Source: Microvirga sp. BSC39 (lineage in GTDB: Bacteria > Pseudomonadota > Alphaproteobacteria > Rhizobiales > Beijerinckiaceae). From it: a stretch of 64,000 nt of DNA. Below, piece by piece: positions 19,117 to 29,932 of the stretch. The position numbers and the translations under genes were made by a program. Where the stretch lies: contig NZ_JPUG01000047.1 of the NCBI RefSeq assembly GCF_000739015.1, forward strand, positions 1 through 64,000, given 5' to 3'. Each line of letters begins with the position of its first letter. The first letter of the stretch is position 1. The notes beneath the pieces are model-generated. The model was given only the letters and a program-made list of their open reading frames with translations. It did no database searches and was not told where the DNA came from.

Positions 19117-20306
19117 ATATCCGCCGCCGTCTCCCGCGTGACGCCTGAAATCCAGCGCTCGAGCTCCGCCGCCGCATTGATGGCGCTGTCGACCACATGG
19201 GCCGCCACGAAGGGATCGAGCGGGCGGATCGAGCCATCCACCATACCGTCGACCACGAAGCTGCCGAAGCGCTGAGCCAGACGGTCCATGGTGCGCTTGG
19301 TCTGGCCCCTCAGGCCTTCCGGCAGAGCACTGAAGGCGGAGATGCGCAGCAGCGGGCCCTGATCGGAGATCTGGTAGCGGATCAGCTCGTTCGTTGCGGC
19401 GCAAAGACGATCCCAGCCTGTTTCGCCGTCCGCTTCGGCCGCCTGCTGGACCTGCCGCACCACCGCAAAGGTGCGCTCGAAGCAGGCTGTCACGAGGTCG
19501 TCCTTGTTGTCGTTGTGATGGTAGAACGACCCCTTGGTGACGTTCAGCCGGGCCGAGATCTTCTCCACGGAAGCCCCGCGATAGCCCTGCTCGTTGATCA
19601 GGATGGTGGCCGACCGCAGGAACGCTTCCGGCGACACCTCCTCGACCGAGGGCCAGGTCATCTGCGGCAGCACGGTGGGGCGCCACGCCGCTTGCGGGGT
19701 GGCGAGCCCGTGAATCAGGATATCGCCGATCCTGTCCGCGACGCGCCGATAATCCTGGGGCTCGTAATGGTCGATCCAGTGCCGGACGCCGTGCATGACG
19801 GAGATCAGCAGATGGGCGCGCGCATTCTTCTGGGCGCGGCTCAGGGGCGGCGCACCGTCGAGATCGTACAGGCTGCGCAGGTGCCGGAACATCTGGTTGT
19901 AGGTGTCGAACACCAGCTCCACGTGCGGGCTGGTGAGCGACCGCATGTCGCTGAAGCTCATGAGCGGCGGCCGCTCTCCCGAGGCGCTTTCCGCCAGCCT
20001 CTCGCAATACAGCCGCAGGATGGTCCGCAGGCGCTCCTCCGGGGTGTCCTGCTGCAGGGCGGCGGCGATGAGCGCGTCCAGCGCTTCGATGGAGCGCAGG
20101 AGGCAGGCCGTCGCCAGTTCCTCCTTCTTGCGGTAATAATAGGTGACGCTGTTGGTGATCAGCCCGACGCTCTGGGCCACATCGGCCAGGGTCGTCCCCT
20201 TCAATCCTTTTTGGTTGAAGAGCTGGACGGCCCCATCGAGGATGGCCTGTCGCTTCTGCTCGTACCGCTTGGTCTGGCGCGGAAGAGCGTTGGAGGTCGG
20301 CGTCAT
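19014..20306 (-). CDS. Tandem TetR-family transcriptional regulator
   Basis: 430 residues, about twice a normal TetR protein. Two complete units are visible: HTH 1 around residues 20-65 (QAILDGAVQLFNQKG, TTLADVAQSVGL, NSVTYYYRKKEEL) and HTH 2 around 225-275 (SATILINEQGYRGASVEKI, VTKGSFYHHNDNKDDLV), each followed by its own ligand-binding helical domain. It probably responds to an acyl-CoA and controls the flanking catabolic operons and the liv transporter. It is convergent with the hydrolase gene and divergent from livH. Confidence 0.9.
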   Translation of the reverse strand: MTPTSNALPRQTKRYEQKRQAILDGAVQLFNQKGLKGTTLADVAQSVGLITNSVTYYYRKKEELATACLLRSIEALDALIAAALQQDTPEERLRTILRLYCERLAESASGERPPLMSFSDMRSLTSPHVELVFDTYNQMFRHLRSLYDLDGAPPLSRAQKNARAHLLISVMHGVRHWIDHYEPQDYRRVADRIGDILIHGLATPQAAWRPTVLPQMTWPSVEEVSPEAFLRSATILINEQGYRGASVEKISARLNVTKGSFYHHNDNKDDLVTACFERTFAVVRQVQQAAEADGETGWDRLCAATNELIRYQISDQGPLLRISAFSALPEGLRGQTKRTMDRLAQRFGSFVVDGMVDGSIRPLDPFVAAHVVDSAINAAAELERWISGVTRETAADIYARPLFVGVFSPEAEAEAQPASTARSVATSARG

Positions 20307-20735
20307 GGCAGTTTCGTGGCTCCTGGCCCGAGGGCAGGCCCAAGCCCGCCCATGGTTGAGCTCCTAACACGAATTGGCCCCGGGAGCGATGCCCCGAGTG
20401 CAACAGTTCGACTGTACCGGTTATTCTAAGAGGGAGTCGAGGATGAATTCCGGGCTGTCGGAAATCGGTGCAATTCCGCTTCCATGATCCGTTGACGAGG
20501 CCATGGTCTCGTGTCAGTCTCCTCTCAGACACAGGACAGGGCCAATGAAGCCCTGCCAGCGGTGCGAGCCTGAAAAGGACCGTACCGTTCATTCGAGAGG
20601 AAACGATCCGAGGAGCCCGGTTCGTCCGGTTTGAGGGTTCGGTGCCGCAAGTCACAGGCCCTTGAGTCCTGCCCCAGCCAGGCAGGAATGCGGTCGAGCA
20701 TGGGAGCCCGGAGCCCAGGAGGAGGACGCGGCTCC
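20307..20735. promoter_or_regulatory. Regulator/livH intergenic region
   Basis: 429 bp without a convincing gene between the divergent double-TetR gene and livH. ACAGT-TCG-ACTGT at 20403-20415 is a short perfect inverted repeat and possible operator. The rest shows no other clear structure. The in-frame extension upstream of livH (20631-20735) has no protein character. Confidence 0.4.
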
Positions 20736-21602
20736 TTGAACATCTTTTTTCAGCAAGTTCTGAACGGGCTGACGCTCGGGAGCGTCTATGCGCTCGTGGC
20801 CCTCGGTCTCACGCTCGTCTACGGGATTCTCCACATCCCCAACTTCGCCCATGGCGCCCTGTACATGGTCGGCGCCTACATGGCCTTCTACCTCGTGGGT
20901 TCGCTGGGTGCGAACTACTGGATCGCCATGGCCGGAGCGGCGCTCGTCGTGGCCCTTCTCGCGGTTCTGTCGGATCGCCTGATCTTTCATCGACTTAGAA
21001 ACGCACCGCCCCTGCACGACATGATCGCGGCGATCGGCCTTCTCCTGTTTCTGGAGGCCGGCATCCAGGCGATCTGGGGCGCTGAATTCCACCGCCTTGC
21101 ACCGCCTTATCCGCAGATCGTGCGCCTCTTCGATCTCGTGGCGCCTGCGCAGCGTCTGATTATCATCGCGGCGGCGTTCGGCCTGATGTTCATGCTCCAT
21201 CTCTTCCTGACCCGCACGCTCACCGGCTCCACGATCATCGCCATGGCGCAGAACCGGGAAGGAGCCTCTCTGGTCGGCATCGATGCCACCAAGGTTTCGG
21301 TTCTCACCTTCGCTATTTCCGGCGCTCTGGCGGCCGTGGCTGCGACGCTCTTTGCGCCCATCAACCTGATCTACCCGTCCATGGGACATCTGGTGATCAT
21401 GAAGGCTTTCGTGATCATCATCCTGGGCGGCATGGGCAGCATTCCGGGTGCCATCGTCGGGGGCCTCGTGATTGGGTTCGCGGAGAGCTTCGGGGCCTTC
21501 TACGTCTCCACGAACTACAAGGACATCATCGCCTTCGCGCTGCTCGTCCTGATCCTGTCGTTCCGGCCCCAGGGCCTCTTTCCCAGCGGAGCCCGGGCAT
21601 GA
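20736..21602 (+). CDS. livH: Branched-chain-type ABC transporter permease LivH
   Basis: Inner-membrane permease of 288 residues with about eight transmembrane helices. Family signature at the start (FFQQVLNGLTLGSVYALVAL, then GLTLVYGILHIPNFAHG) and GGMGSIPGAIVGGLVIGFAES near the end. The start is a TTG at 20736 with AGGAGGA 11 nt upstream; the ATGs upstream encode a non-family extension. The stop overlaps livM by 4 nt. Substrate is probably an organic acid rather than an amino acid, given the acyl-CoA neighbours. Confidence 0.9.
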   Translation: MNIFFQQVLNGLTLGSVYALVALGLTLVYGILHIPNFAHGALYMVGAYMAFYLVGSLGANYWIAMAGAALVVALLAVLSDRLIFHRLRNAPPLHDMIAAIGLLLFLEAGIQAIWGAEFHRLAPPYPQIVRLFDLVAPAQRLIIIAAAFGLMFMLHLFLTRTLTGSTIIAMAQNREGASLVGIDATKVSVLTFAISGALAAVAATLFAPINLIYPSMGHLVIMKAFVIIILGGMGSIPGAIVGGLVIGFAESFGAFYVSTNYKDIIAFALLVLILSFRPQGLFPSGARA

Positions 21603-22615
21603 CGTCGAAGACCTTGCAAAAGCCTCTTCTCGCCGTCCTGCTGGTTCTGGCTATCGTCTTCCCGATGCTTGCCGCGAACGACTATTACATCTACGTGATG
21701 TCGCTCGCCTACATCATGGCGATCGCCGCGGTGGGGCTCAACCTGATCCTGGGCTACACGGGTCAGCTCAACCTCGCGCATGCGGGCTTCATGGCCATCG
21801 GCGCCTACACGGTCGGTATCCTGACCGTCGATTACGGCGTGCCCTACTGGATCGCCTTTGTGGCCGCTGGATTCCTGAGTGCGATCATCGGCTTCTTCGC
21901 CGGTCTCCTGTCGCTACGGCTGAAAGGGCACTTCTTCTCAATCTTCACCCTCTGTGTCGGCTTCATGATCTATCTCATCATCGAGAAATCGGATGCACTG
22001 ACCCATGGAACGGTGGGCATCATCGACATTCCGGCACCCACCGGCATAGGCCCTATCCGCTTCGACAACACCTGGTCGCAGTATTACCTCGTGCTCTTCT
22101 TCCTCGTGGTGAGCCTGTGGCTCATGAGCCGGATCGTGAATTCGCTGCTCGGCCGCGCCTTCATCGCCATCCGCAACGGTGAGGACTTGGCCGAGACGCT
22201 TGGCATCAACCTGATGCGCACCAAGGTTCTGGCCTTCGTGCTCTCCACCTTCTACGCCGGCATGGCCGGTGCGCTCTATGCCGGCTTCGTGCGCTTCATC
22301 GGCCCGGCCATGGCGCTGGAGAGTCACACCTTCGACATGATCGCCTTCATCCTCGTCGGCGGCATCGGCACCCTGTTCGGGCCGCTGCTCGGCGCTGTCC
22401 TGCTCACCTGGCTGACGCAGTCCCTGCAGTTCCTGCAGGATTTCCGGATGATCGTGTTCGGCCCGCTCCTGATCCTGCTGGTCATGTATTTCCCGCAGGG
22501 CCTCATCGGCTACTGGCGCGAAAGGCAGGCACGGCGGGCGGCAGCCTCCATGCAGGACAGGCGCCTCCAGCGCTCCGTGATCGGCTCGCAGCAGGAGGTC
22601 AGCACCAATGCTTGA
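21599..22615 (+). CDS. livM: Branched-chain-type ABC transporter permease LivM
   Basis: 338-residue second permease subunit. YIMAIAAVGLNLILGYTGQL and AHAGFMAIGAYT in the first third and GGIGTLFGPLLGAV near the end are LivM landmarks. It overlaps livH by 4 nt and livG by 8 nt, so all are translated from one message. The C-terminal tail after the last helix (YWRERQARRAAASMQ) is basic and cytoplasmic. Confidence 0.93.
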   Translation: MTSKTLQKPLLAVLLVLAIVFPMLAANDYYIYVMSLAYIMAIAAVGLNLILGYTGQLNLAHAGFMAIGAYTVGILTVDYGVPYWIAFVAAGFLSAIIGFFAGLLSLRLKGHFFSIFTLCVGFMIYLIIEKSDALTHGTVGIIDIPAPTGIGPIRFDNTWSQYYLVLFFLVVSLWLMSRIVNSLLGRAFIAIRNGEDLAETLGINLMRTKVLAFVLSTFYAGMAGALYAGFVRFIGPAMALESHTFDMIAFILVGGIGTLFGPLLGAVLLTWLTQSLQFLQDFRMIVFGPLLILLVMYFPQGLIGYWRERQARRAAASMQDRRLQRSVIGSQQEVSTNA

Positions 22616-23372
22616 GATCCAGGGCCTGACCAAGCGCTTCGGCGGTCTGACGGCCGTGCGGGACGTGACCACCACCTTCGAGAAGAACCGCATCAACGCG
22701 ATTATCGGCCCGAACGGCGCCGGCAAGACCACGTTCTTCAATCTGGTGAGCGGCTATCACAAGCCCACCTCCGGACGCATCATCTTCGACGGGCAGGACG
22801 TGACGGGCTTGCGTCCCGATCAGGTCGCGAAGCTCGGAGTCGCGCGCACCTTCCAGTCGACCACCCTGTTCGACAAGGCCACGGTGCTCGACAACCTCAT
22901 CGTCGGGCATCGGCTTCGTACCGCCTCCACCTTCTGGGACGTGGTTCTCAATACGAAGCGCCTGAAAGAGGACGAGCATCGCTGCCGGGCCAAGGCCGAA
23001 GAGGTTCTCGATTTCGTCGGGCTCTCCTCCGTGGCGCACCATCTGGCGGCGGACATCTCGCAGGAGGAGCGCAAGCGCGTGGCGTTTGCCCTGGCGCTCG
23101 CCACCGATCCGAAAATCGTGCTGCTCGACGAGCCCGCGGGCGGCGTCAATCCGGAGGAGACGCTGGGTCTCGCCGAACTCATCCGAAAGATGATCCGCAA
23201 GGGACTGACCGTGTGCCTGATCGAGCACAAGATGGACATGATCATGAGCCTTGCCGACAAGATCGTGGTGCTCGACCACGGCGAGATGATCGCCGAGGGA
23301 ACGCCGGCGCAGATCCGGTCCGACCAGCGCGTGATTGAGGCTTATCTGGGAGCTGACTATGCTGCGGCTTGA
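22608..23372 (+). CDS. livG: ABC transporter ATP-binding protein LivG, atypical signature
   Basis: 254-residue ATPase. Walker A is GPNGAGKTT, Walker B is IVLLDEPAGGVNPEE and the H-loop is LIEHKMDM. The ABC signature, normally LSxGQ, reads ISQEERKRV. This is not a random decay because the surrounding helix is intact and the other motifs are perfect; similar variants occur in Liv-type ATPases of this kind as far as I recall. It energises LivHM together with LivF. Confidence 0.92.
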   Translation: MLEIQGLTKRFGGLTAVRDVTTTFEKNRINAIIGPNGAGKTTFFNLVSGYHKPTSGRIIFDGQDVTGLRPDQVAKLGVARTFQSTTLFDKATVLDNLIVGHRLRTASTFWDVVLNTKRLKEDEHRCRAKAEEVLDFVGLSSVAHHLAADISQEERKRVAFALALATDPKIVLLDEPAGGVNPEETLGLAELIRKMIRKGLTVCLIEHKMDMIMSLADKIVVLDHGEMIAEGTPAQIRSDQRVIEAYLGADYAAA

Positions 23373-24066
23373 GGGAGCACAGCTCAATTACGGCAGCTTC
23401 CGCGCGCTCGACGGAATCTCGATCCATGCGGAGCCGGGCGAACTCGTGGTGATGCTGGGTGCCAACGGCGCCGGCAAGAGTTCCCTGTTCCTGGCCATCA
23501 GCGGATTGCGCAAGCTCAGCCGCGGCAACATCTGGTTCAGGGACCAGAACATCGCCGGGCGCAAGCCGTCGCAGATCGTGCAGTCCGGGGTCGTGCATTG
23601 CCCGGAAGGGCGCAAGCTCTTCCCCGAGATGTCCGTGCGCAAGAACCTGCTTCTCGGCGCCTACGTGCATCGCCAGGACAAGAAGGAATCCGAGAAGATC
23701 CTCGACCAAGTCTTCGAGATGTTCCCGATCCTGTACGAGAAACGGCACGACATGGCCGGTTCCCTGAGCGGTGGTCAGCAGCAGATGGTGGCCATCGGCC
23801 GCGCCCTGATGGGGCGGCCGCAGGTGCTGCTGCTGGACGAGCCGTCGCTCGGCCTCGCGCCTCTGGTGGTGAAGCAGGTGCTCGGCGTCATCAAGGCGAT
23901 CAACGACAAGGGCACGACCGTGCTGCTCGCCGAGCAGAACGCCTATGCGGCCCTGCAGATCGCCCATCGCGCTTACGTCATCGAGAGCGGCCGGATCGTC
24001 ATGGAAGGCGACCGGGACACCCTGCTCAACGATGAGCGCGTTCGGAAAGCCTATATCGGCGCCTGA
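23359..24066 (+). CDS. livF: ABC transporter ATP-binding protein LivF
   Basis: 235 residues with Walker A GANGAGKSS, signature LSGGQQQM, Walker B VLLLDEPSLGLAP and the H-loop region LLAEQNAYAAL. The start at 23359 overlaps livG by 14 nt; the open frame begins earlier but the family begins at MLRLEGAQLNYG. With a canonical signature here and an atypical one in LivG, the two ATPase halves are asymmetric. Confidence 0.93.
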   Translation: MLRLEGAQLNYGSFRALDGISIHAEPGELVVMLGANGAGKSSLFLAISGLRKLSRGNIWFRDQNIAGRKPSQIVQSGVVHCPEGRKLFPEMSVRKNLLLGAYVHRQDKKESEKILDQVFEMFPILYEKRHDMAGSLSGGQQQMVAIGRALMGRPQVLLLDEPSLGLAPLVVKQVLGVIKAINDKGTTVLLAEQNAYAALQIAHRAYVIESGRIVMEGDRDTLLNDERVRKAYIGA

Positions 24067-24180
24067 CCCGGCGCCGGTTGTGGAAGCCTGCGAGCCCAAA
24101 AGGTTCGCCAACAGAGAGACGGGAGCCGATTGCGGTCGAACTCCTGCCCCGTGAAGAAAGAACAAGAGGAGAGGAAACAA

Positions 24181-25347
24181 ATGGCTCTTTGGAAACACCT
24201 GGTTCACACCGCTGGCGCAGTGACGCTTGCGGCCGGCTTCGCGTCCGTCGCATCGGCGCAGGAGACGGTGAATATCGGCTATACCGGCCCGCTCAGCGGC
24301 GGCGCCGCGCTCTACGGCAAGAACACCCTGGTCGGCCTCGAGATGGCCGCGAAGGAGATCAACGACGCCGGCGGCTTCGATGTCGGCGGCAAGAAGTACA
24401 AGTTCAACATCGTGGCGCTGGACGACAAGTACTCGCCCAGCGAAGCGGCCGTGAACGCCAAGCGCCTGAAGGCCCAGAACAACACCCCGATGGTCTTCAC
24501 GCCCCATTCCGGCGGCGCCTTCGCGATCCAGGCTTTCAACGAGCAGGACAACTTCATTCTCGGCGCCTATACCAGCGTGCCGAACATGACCGAGCGCGGC
24601 AACAAGCTCACCCTGCGCATTCCGCCGTCCTTTGCGGGTTATGTGCAGCCCTTCATCAGCGTGCAGATGAAGACCTTCGGCAAGAAGCTCGCCATGGCTG
24701 GCGGCGATCATGACTACGCCAAGGCCTGGGCGCAGCTCTTGGGTCCCGCCTGGACGAAGGCCGGCGGCCAGATCGTGGCCGAGAACCCGATGTCCTACAA
24801 CAAGGATACGGACTTCTACAGCGGCGTGAGCCGTGTGCTCGCCGCCAGCCCCGACGTGCTGTTCATCGGCGGCGCCTCCGAGCCGACGGCTCTGGTCGCC
24901 AAGCAGGCACGCGAACTCGGCTTCAAGGGCGGCTTCGCCGTCATGGACCAGGCCAAGCTCGACGAGATGGCGGCGGTGACCGGCGGCATGGACATGCTCG
25001 AGGGTTCGGTCGGCGTTCTGCCGTTGATCTACGACAAGCGTCCGGGCACAGAGGACTTCATCGCGAAGTTCAAGAAGCAATACGACCGCAACCCGGGTAC
25101 GGAAGCCTCCTATCACTACTCGACCCTGAATGCCGTGGCAGAGGCCATGAAGCTCGCCGGAACCGTCTCCGACCCGAAGGCGATCCATGCCAAGCTCAGT
25201 GAAGCCTATGGCAAGCTGCCGCCGGAAAAGAACCCCGCGCGCATCACCAGCGTCGATGATCGCGGCGGCACCAATGCCAACATCGTCGTGGGCGTGGTCA
25301 AGAACGGCAAGGTTGAAACCGTCGAGGCGGCAAGCCTCGGCCAGTAA
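24181..25347 (+). CDS. livK: Branched-chain-type ABC transporter substrate-binding protein
   Basis: 388-residue periplasmic binding protein, Peripla_BP_6 fold. The signal peptide is MALWKHLVHTAGAVTLAAG with probable cleavage after ASA-QETVNIGYTGPLSGG. The mature protein has the expected two lobes (hinge around YNKDTDFYSGVSRVL). GAGGAGAGG precedes the ATG at 24181. It is the last transporter gene and is followed by a strong hairpin terminator. Confidence 0.93.
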   Translation: MALWKHLVHTAGAVTLAAGFASVASAQETVNIGYTGPLSGGAALYGKNTLVGLEMAAKEINDAGGFDVGGKKYKFNIVALDDKYSPSEAAVNAKRLKAQNNTPMVFTPHSGGAFAIQAFNEQDNFILGAYTSVPNMTERGNKLTLRIPPSFAGYVQPFISVQMKTFGKKLAMAGGDHDYAKAWAQLLGPAWTKAGGQIVAENPMSYNKDTDFYSGVSRVLAASPDVLFIGGASEPTALVAKQARELGFKGGFAVMDQAKLDEMAAVTGGMDMLEGSVGVLPLIYDKRPGTEDFIAKFKKQYDRNPGTEASYHYSTLNAVAEAMKLAGTVSDPKAIHAKLSEAYGKLPPEKNPARITSVDDRGGTNANIVVGVVKNGKVETVEAASLGQ

Positions 25348-25358
25348 GAACCTTGATG

Positions 25359-25388
25359 AACAGGGCCGGCCTTCGGGTCGGCCCTGTT
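25359..25388 (+). terminator. Rho-independent terminator after livK
   Basis: AACAGGGCCG (25359-25368) pairs with CGGCCCTGTT (25379-25388), closing on a short loop and followed by TCTT. It would end or attenuate the liv transcript before the thioesterase gene. Confidence 0.8.
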
Positions 25389-25416
25389 TCTTCCGCAAGA
25401 GGGGCAGGCGTTCCGC

Positions 25417-25896
25417 ATGGATGAAATCCCATTCGAAAGCCGCGCCGCCGGCATCCGGGAGCGCGTCGCCCTGCAGGGGTTCATGCGTCTCGTCGGGGCG
25501 CAGATCGACGAGCTGGCGCCCGGCTCCGCGACGATCTCCGTCGCCCGTCGCGATGACTTGCTTCAGCAGCACGACCTGTTTCACGGCGGCGTCACGGCTT
25601 TCCTGATCGACAATGGCACGACCATTGCGGCCGCGACTGTTCTCAAGTCCGGGCAGGGCGTCCTCACGGCCGAATACAAGCTCAACCTGTTTTCGCCCGC
25701 CGACGGGGATCGGCTCATCTGCCGCTCCCGGGTGCTCAAACCAGGCAGCCGCATGATCATCGTGGCGGCGGACGTATTCACCGAAAAGGACGGCCGTGAG
25801 AAACAGACGGCGGTCGCGCTCGCCACCATCGCCGTTCTGGATCAGGCCTCGATGCCGCCCTTGCGGCAGGCTGGACAAGTCGCGAGCGGCCGATAA
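25417..25896 (+). CDS. PaaI-like hotdog thioesterase
   Basis: 159 residues. The hotdog signature QQHDLFHGGVTAFLIDNGTT (positions about 50-68) carries the catalytic Asp and the HGG helix, followed by TAEYKLNLFSPA. It would hydrolyse short or medium acyl-CoA esters, recycling CoA. It opens a second gene group (thioesterase, ligase, SDR, MaoC, APH-like), all on the plus strand with very short gaps. Confidence 0.88.
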   Translation: MDEIPFESRAAGIRERVALQGFMRLVGAQIDELAPGSATISVARRDDLLQQHDLFHGGVTAFLIDNGTTIAAATVLKSGQGVLTAEYKLNLFSPADGDRLICRSRVLKPGSRMIIVAADVFTEKDGREKQTAVALATIAVLDQASMPPLRQAGQVASGR

Positions 25897-25933
25897 ATTC
25901 CTGACAATAAGCAAAAAGCGGAGGGAAGAAACG

Positions 25934-27577
25934 ATGTTGAAGGGAATGATGATGGATCGGCAGCTGTCGATCCCGGCAATCATCGATCTGGCCGCGGAGG
26001 TGCACGCCAACACCGAGATCGTCTCGGTGGCGACCGAAGGCGGCATCCACCGCACCACCTACAAGGACATCCACAAGCGCGTCGCCCGGCTGGCGCATGG
26101 TCTGCGTGCGCTTGGCGTCAAACCGGGTGATCGCGTGGCGACCCTTGCCTGGAACGGCTACCGGCATCTCGAGCTCTACTACGCCATCTCCGGCATCGGC
26201 GCCGTGTGCCACACGATCAATCCGCGCCTGTTCCCCGAGCAGCTCGTCTACATCATCAATCACGCGCAGGACTCGGTGTTCTTCTTCGACATCACCTTCG
26301 CGCCACTCGTCGCCGCCCTCCGGCCGAAGCTGCCCCAGAACATCACCTTCGTGGCGATGACCGGCCGCGAGACCATGCCGGCGCAGGACGGGCTCGACGG
26401 CCTTCAGTGCTACGAGGATCTGCTCACCGGACAGCCTGACACCATCACCTGGCCCGATCTCGACGAGAACACCGCGGCGGCGCTGAGCTATACCTCCGGC
26501 ACCACGGGCGAGCCCAAGGGCGTGCTCTACTCGCATCGCTCGCAGGTGATCCATGCCATGACGTCGGTGATCGGCGCGTCGCGCTACTTCGGCATGGGAA
26601 AAAAGATCCTTCCCGTCGTGCCGCTGTTCCACGTCAACGCCTGGGCGCTGCCCTACTCGGCACCCATCTCCGGCACTTCGCTGATCTTCCCCGGCGCGAA
26701 GCTCGATGGCGCGAGCCTGTTCAATCTCATGGACGCCGAGAAGGTCGACAATGCCTGGGGCGTGCCCACCGTGTGGCTTGGGCTCCTCCACGAGATGAAG
26801 CAGCGGGGGCGCAAGCCCGAGGGGCTGACCGATGTGATCATCGGTGGCTCGGCGGCGCCGCAGCCGATGATCGAGGCCTTCGAGCGCGATTACGGCATCA
26901 GCGTCTGCCACGGCTGGGGCATGACCGAGATGAGCCCCATCGGCACCTTCGGCATGCTGAGCCCCGAGATGGAGCAGTTGCCGCTTGACGAGAAGGTCGC
27001 GCTCAAAGTCCGCCAGGGCCGCCGTCTTTTCACCGTGGACATGAAGATCGTCGACGAGAACGGCAAGGAATTGCCGAAGGACGGCGAGGTCTTCGGGGAG
27101 CTCTGCGTGCGCGGTCCTGCGGTTGCTTCGGGCTATTACAACAACGAAGCGGCGACGGCGCAGGCCCTCGACCCGGAGGGCTGGTTCAAGACCGGTGACG
27201 TGGCCAAGATCACGCCGGACGGCTTCCTCCAGATTGTGGACCGCACCAAGGATCTGGTGAAGTCCGGCGGCGAGTGGATCTCCTCCATCGATCTCGAGAA
27301 CGCGGCCTTGGGCGCGCCCGGTGTCGCCAATTGCGCTGTGCTCGCCATGCCGCATCCGCGCTGGGGCGAACGGCCGCTCCTCGTGGTGGTGCCGAAGCCA
27401 GATGCAAACCCTGCCAAGGAGGATATCCTGGCCTATCTCACCACCAAGGTCGCGAACTGGCAGGTGCCGGACGACGTGCTCTTCGTCGAGAGCATTCCGC
27501 TGACCGCTACAGGAAAGATCTCCAAGCTGGAGCTGCGCAAGATCCTGAAGGACTATGTCCTTCCCACGGCCGCGTGA
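25934..27577 (+). CDS. Acyl-CoA synthetase, DmdB/medium-chain type
   Basis: 547-residue AMP-forming ligase. P-loop [41 protein letters not shown] and catalytic Lys in [11 protein letters not shown] are intact. The N-terminal [14 protein letters not shown] pattern is typical of the medium-chain and methylmercaptopropionate ligase branch. The start at 25934 follows GAGGGAAGAA; the frame is open further upstream but overlaps the thioesterase gene. It is the second ligase of the island and probably has a different chain-length preference. Confidence 0.9.
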   Translation: MLKGMMMDRQLSIPAIIDLAAEVHANTEIVSVATEGGIHRTTYKDIHKRVARLAHGLRALGVKPGDRVATLAWNGYRHLELYYAISGIGAVCHTINPRLFPEQLVYIINHAQDSVFFFDITFAPLVAALRPKLPQNITFVAMTGRETMPAQDGLDGLQCYEDLLTGQPDTITWPDLDENTAAALSYTSGTTGEPKGVLYSHRSQVIHAMTSVIGASRYFGMGKKILPVVPLFHVNAWALPYSAPISGTSLIFPGAKLDGASLFNLMDAEKVDNAWGVPTVWLGLLHEMKQRGRKPEGLTDVIIGGSAAPQPMIEAFERDYGISVCHGWGMTEMSPIGTFGMLSPEMEQLPLDEKVALKVRQGRRLFTVDMKIVDENGKELPKDGEVFGELCVRGPAVASGYYNNEAATAQALDPEGWFKTGDVAKITPDGFLQIVDRTKDLVKSGGEWISSIDLENAALGAPGVANCAVLAMPHPRWGERPLLVVVPKPDANPAKEDILAYLTTKVANWQVPDDVLFVESIPLTATGKISKLELRKILKDYVLPTAA

Positions 27578-27584
27578 GCGGCCC

Positions 27585-28415
27585 ATGACGGAAGCCTACC
27601 TGAACTCGTTGTTCTCGGTCGCGGGCAAGACGGCGCTCGTGACCGGGGGCGCTACGGGCATTGGCCGCATGATCGCCGAGGCTCTCGCGCGGGCCGGCGC
27701 ACGGGTTCTGATCGCTTCGCGCAAGGGCGAGGCCTGCGAGGCTGTGGCGCGGGAGCTCAATGCGCTTGATGCTGGCGGCACGGCGGAAGGTTTCGCCGGC
27801 GATGTGGGGACGGAGGCCGGCGTGATGGCGCTGGCTTCCGAGGTGAAGGCGCGCACGGCGCACCTCCACATCCTCGTCAACAATGCGGGCAAGACCTGGG
27901 GCGAGCCGCTGGAACAATTCCCGCACAAAGCCTGGGACAATGTGTTCTCCGTCAACGTGGCGGGGCTCTTCACGCTGACCCAGCAACTGCTGCCCCTGCT
28001 TGAGGCGGCGGCCAGCGACGACGATCCCGCGCGCGTCGTCAATCTCGGGTCCGTGATGGGCGCTGCACCCATCGGCGACAATGCCTATTCCTACGCGGCG
28101 TCCAAGGCCGCCGTGCACCACCTCACGCGGATCCTGGCAAAGGAGTTCGCCGAGCGCCGCATCACGGTGAATGCCTTCGCGCCGGGACCTTTCCAGAGCC
28201 GCATGACGGCTTTCGCCACAGGCGATGAGCAAAAGCGCGCACTGGTTGCGGCCAGCGTGCCCTTCGGCCGCATCGGACGACCGGAGGACATCGCAGGTGC
28301 GCTCTTGTTCCTCTGCGGCCGCGGGGGCGCCTATACGACGGGAGCCATTATCCCGCTCGACGGCGGCATCGGCGTGGAGACCGGGCACAAGATCTTCGGC
28401 GAGGCGGCGTTATGA
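27585..28415 (+). CDS. SDR-family oxidoreductase
   Basis: 276-residue NAD(P)-dependent short-chain dehydrogenase. Cofactor motif VTGGATGIG, NNAG, Ser in LGSVMG and Y-A-A-S-K in SYAASKAAVHHL. It resembles 3-oxoacyl reductases and the rhamnolipid-type RhlG branch. It begins 7 bp after the ligase stop and its stop overlaps the MaoC gene start by 4 nt. Confidence 0.9.
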   Translation: MTEAYLNSLFSVAGKTALVTGGATGIGRMIAEALARAGARVLIASRKGEACEAVARELNALDAGGTAEGFAGDVGTEAGVMALASEVKARTAHLHILVNNAGKTWGEPLEQFPHKAWDNVFSVNVAGLFTLTQQLLPLLEAAASDDDPARVVNLGSVMGAAPIGDNAYSYAASKAAVHHLTRILAKEFAERRITVNAFAPGPFQSRMTAFATGDEQKRALVAASVPFGRIGRPEDIAGALLFLCGRGGAYTTGAIIPLDGGIGVETGHKIFGEAAL

Positions 28416-28888
28416 ACGTACATGCACCGATCTCCGTCTCTATCGACGACCTGAAGAGCCGGGTCGGCCAGGAGGTCGGCGTTTCGTCCTGGAAGGTGAT
28501 CGATCAGGACAGGATCGACCGCTTCGCAGCTGTCACGGAAGACCTCCAGTTCATCCATGTCGACCCTGAACGCGCCCTCGCGGAGACGCCCTTCGGCGGC
28601 ACCATCGCGCATGGCTTTCTCACCTTGTCGCTTCTGTCCACCATGGGGCAGGAGGCGCTGCCGGCGATCAGAGGCCGGACAATGGGCATCAACTACGGCC
28701 TGGAGCGTGTCCGTTTTCTCTCGCCTGTGCCGGTGGGCGCACGGGTGAGGGGACGGTTCACCCTGTCCGACGTCTCCATGCGCTCCGCCACGCAGGCCAT
28801 GCTGCGCTATCAGGTGACCGTCGAGATCGAGGGTGCGGAAAAGCCGGCGCTTGCGGCCGAGTGGATGACCCTCGCGGTACTCGGGTAA
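28412..28888 (+). CDS. MaoC-family (R)-enoyl-CoA hydratase
   Basis: 158-residue hotdog hydratase. The catalytic Asp/His signature is in DLQFIHVDPERA and TIAHGFLTLSLLS. It hydrates 2-enoyl-CoA to (R)-3-hydroxyacyl-CoA, which the adjacent SDR could oxidise, giving an alternative beta-oxidation branch to the (S)-specific FadJ-type enzyme. The ATG overlaps the SDR stop by 4 nt. Confidence 0.9.
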   Translation: MNVHAPISVSIDDLKSRVGQEVGVSSWKVIDQDRIDRFAAVTEDLQFIHVDPERALAETPFGGTIAHGFLTLSLLSTMGQEALPAIRGRTMGINYGLERVRFLSPVPVGARVRGRFTLSDVSMRSATQAMLRYQVTVEIEGAEKPALAAEWMTLAVLG

Positions 28889-28893
28889 TCGCA

Positions 28894-29928
<1,035 letters not shown>

Positions 29929-29932
29929 TACT

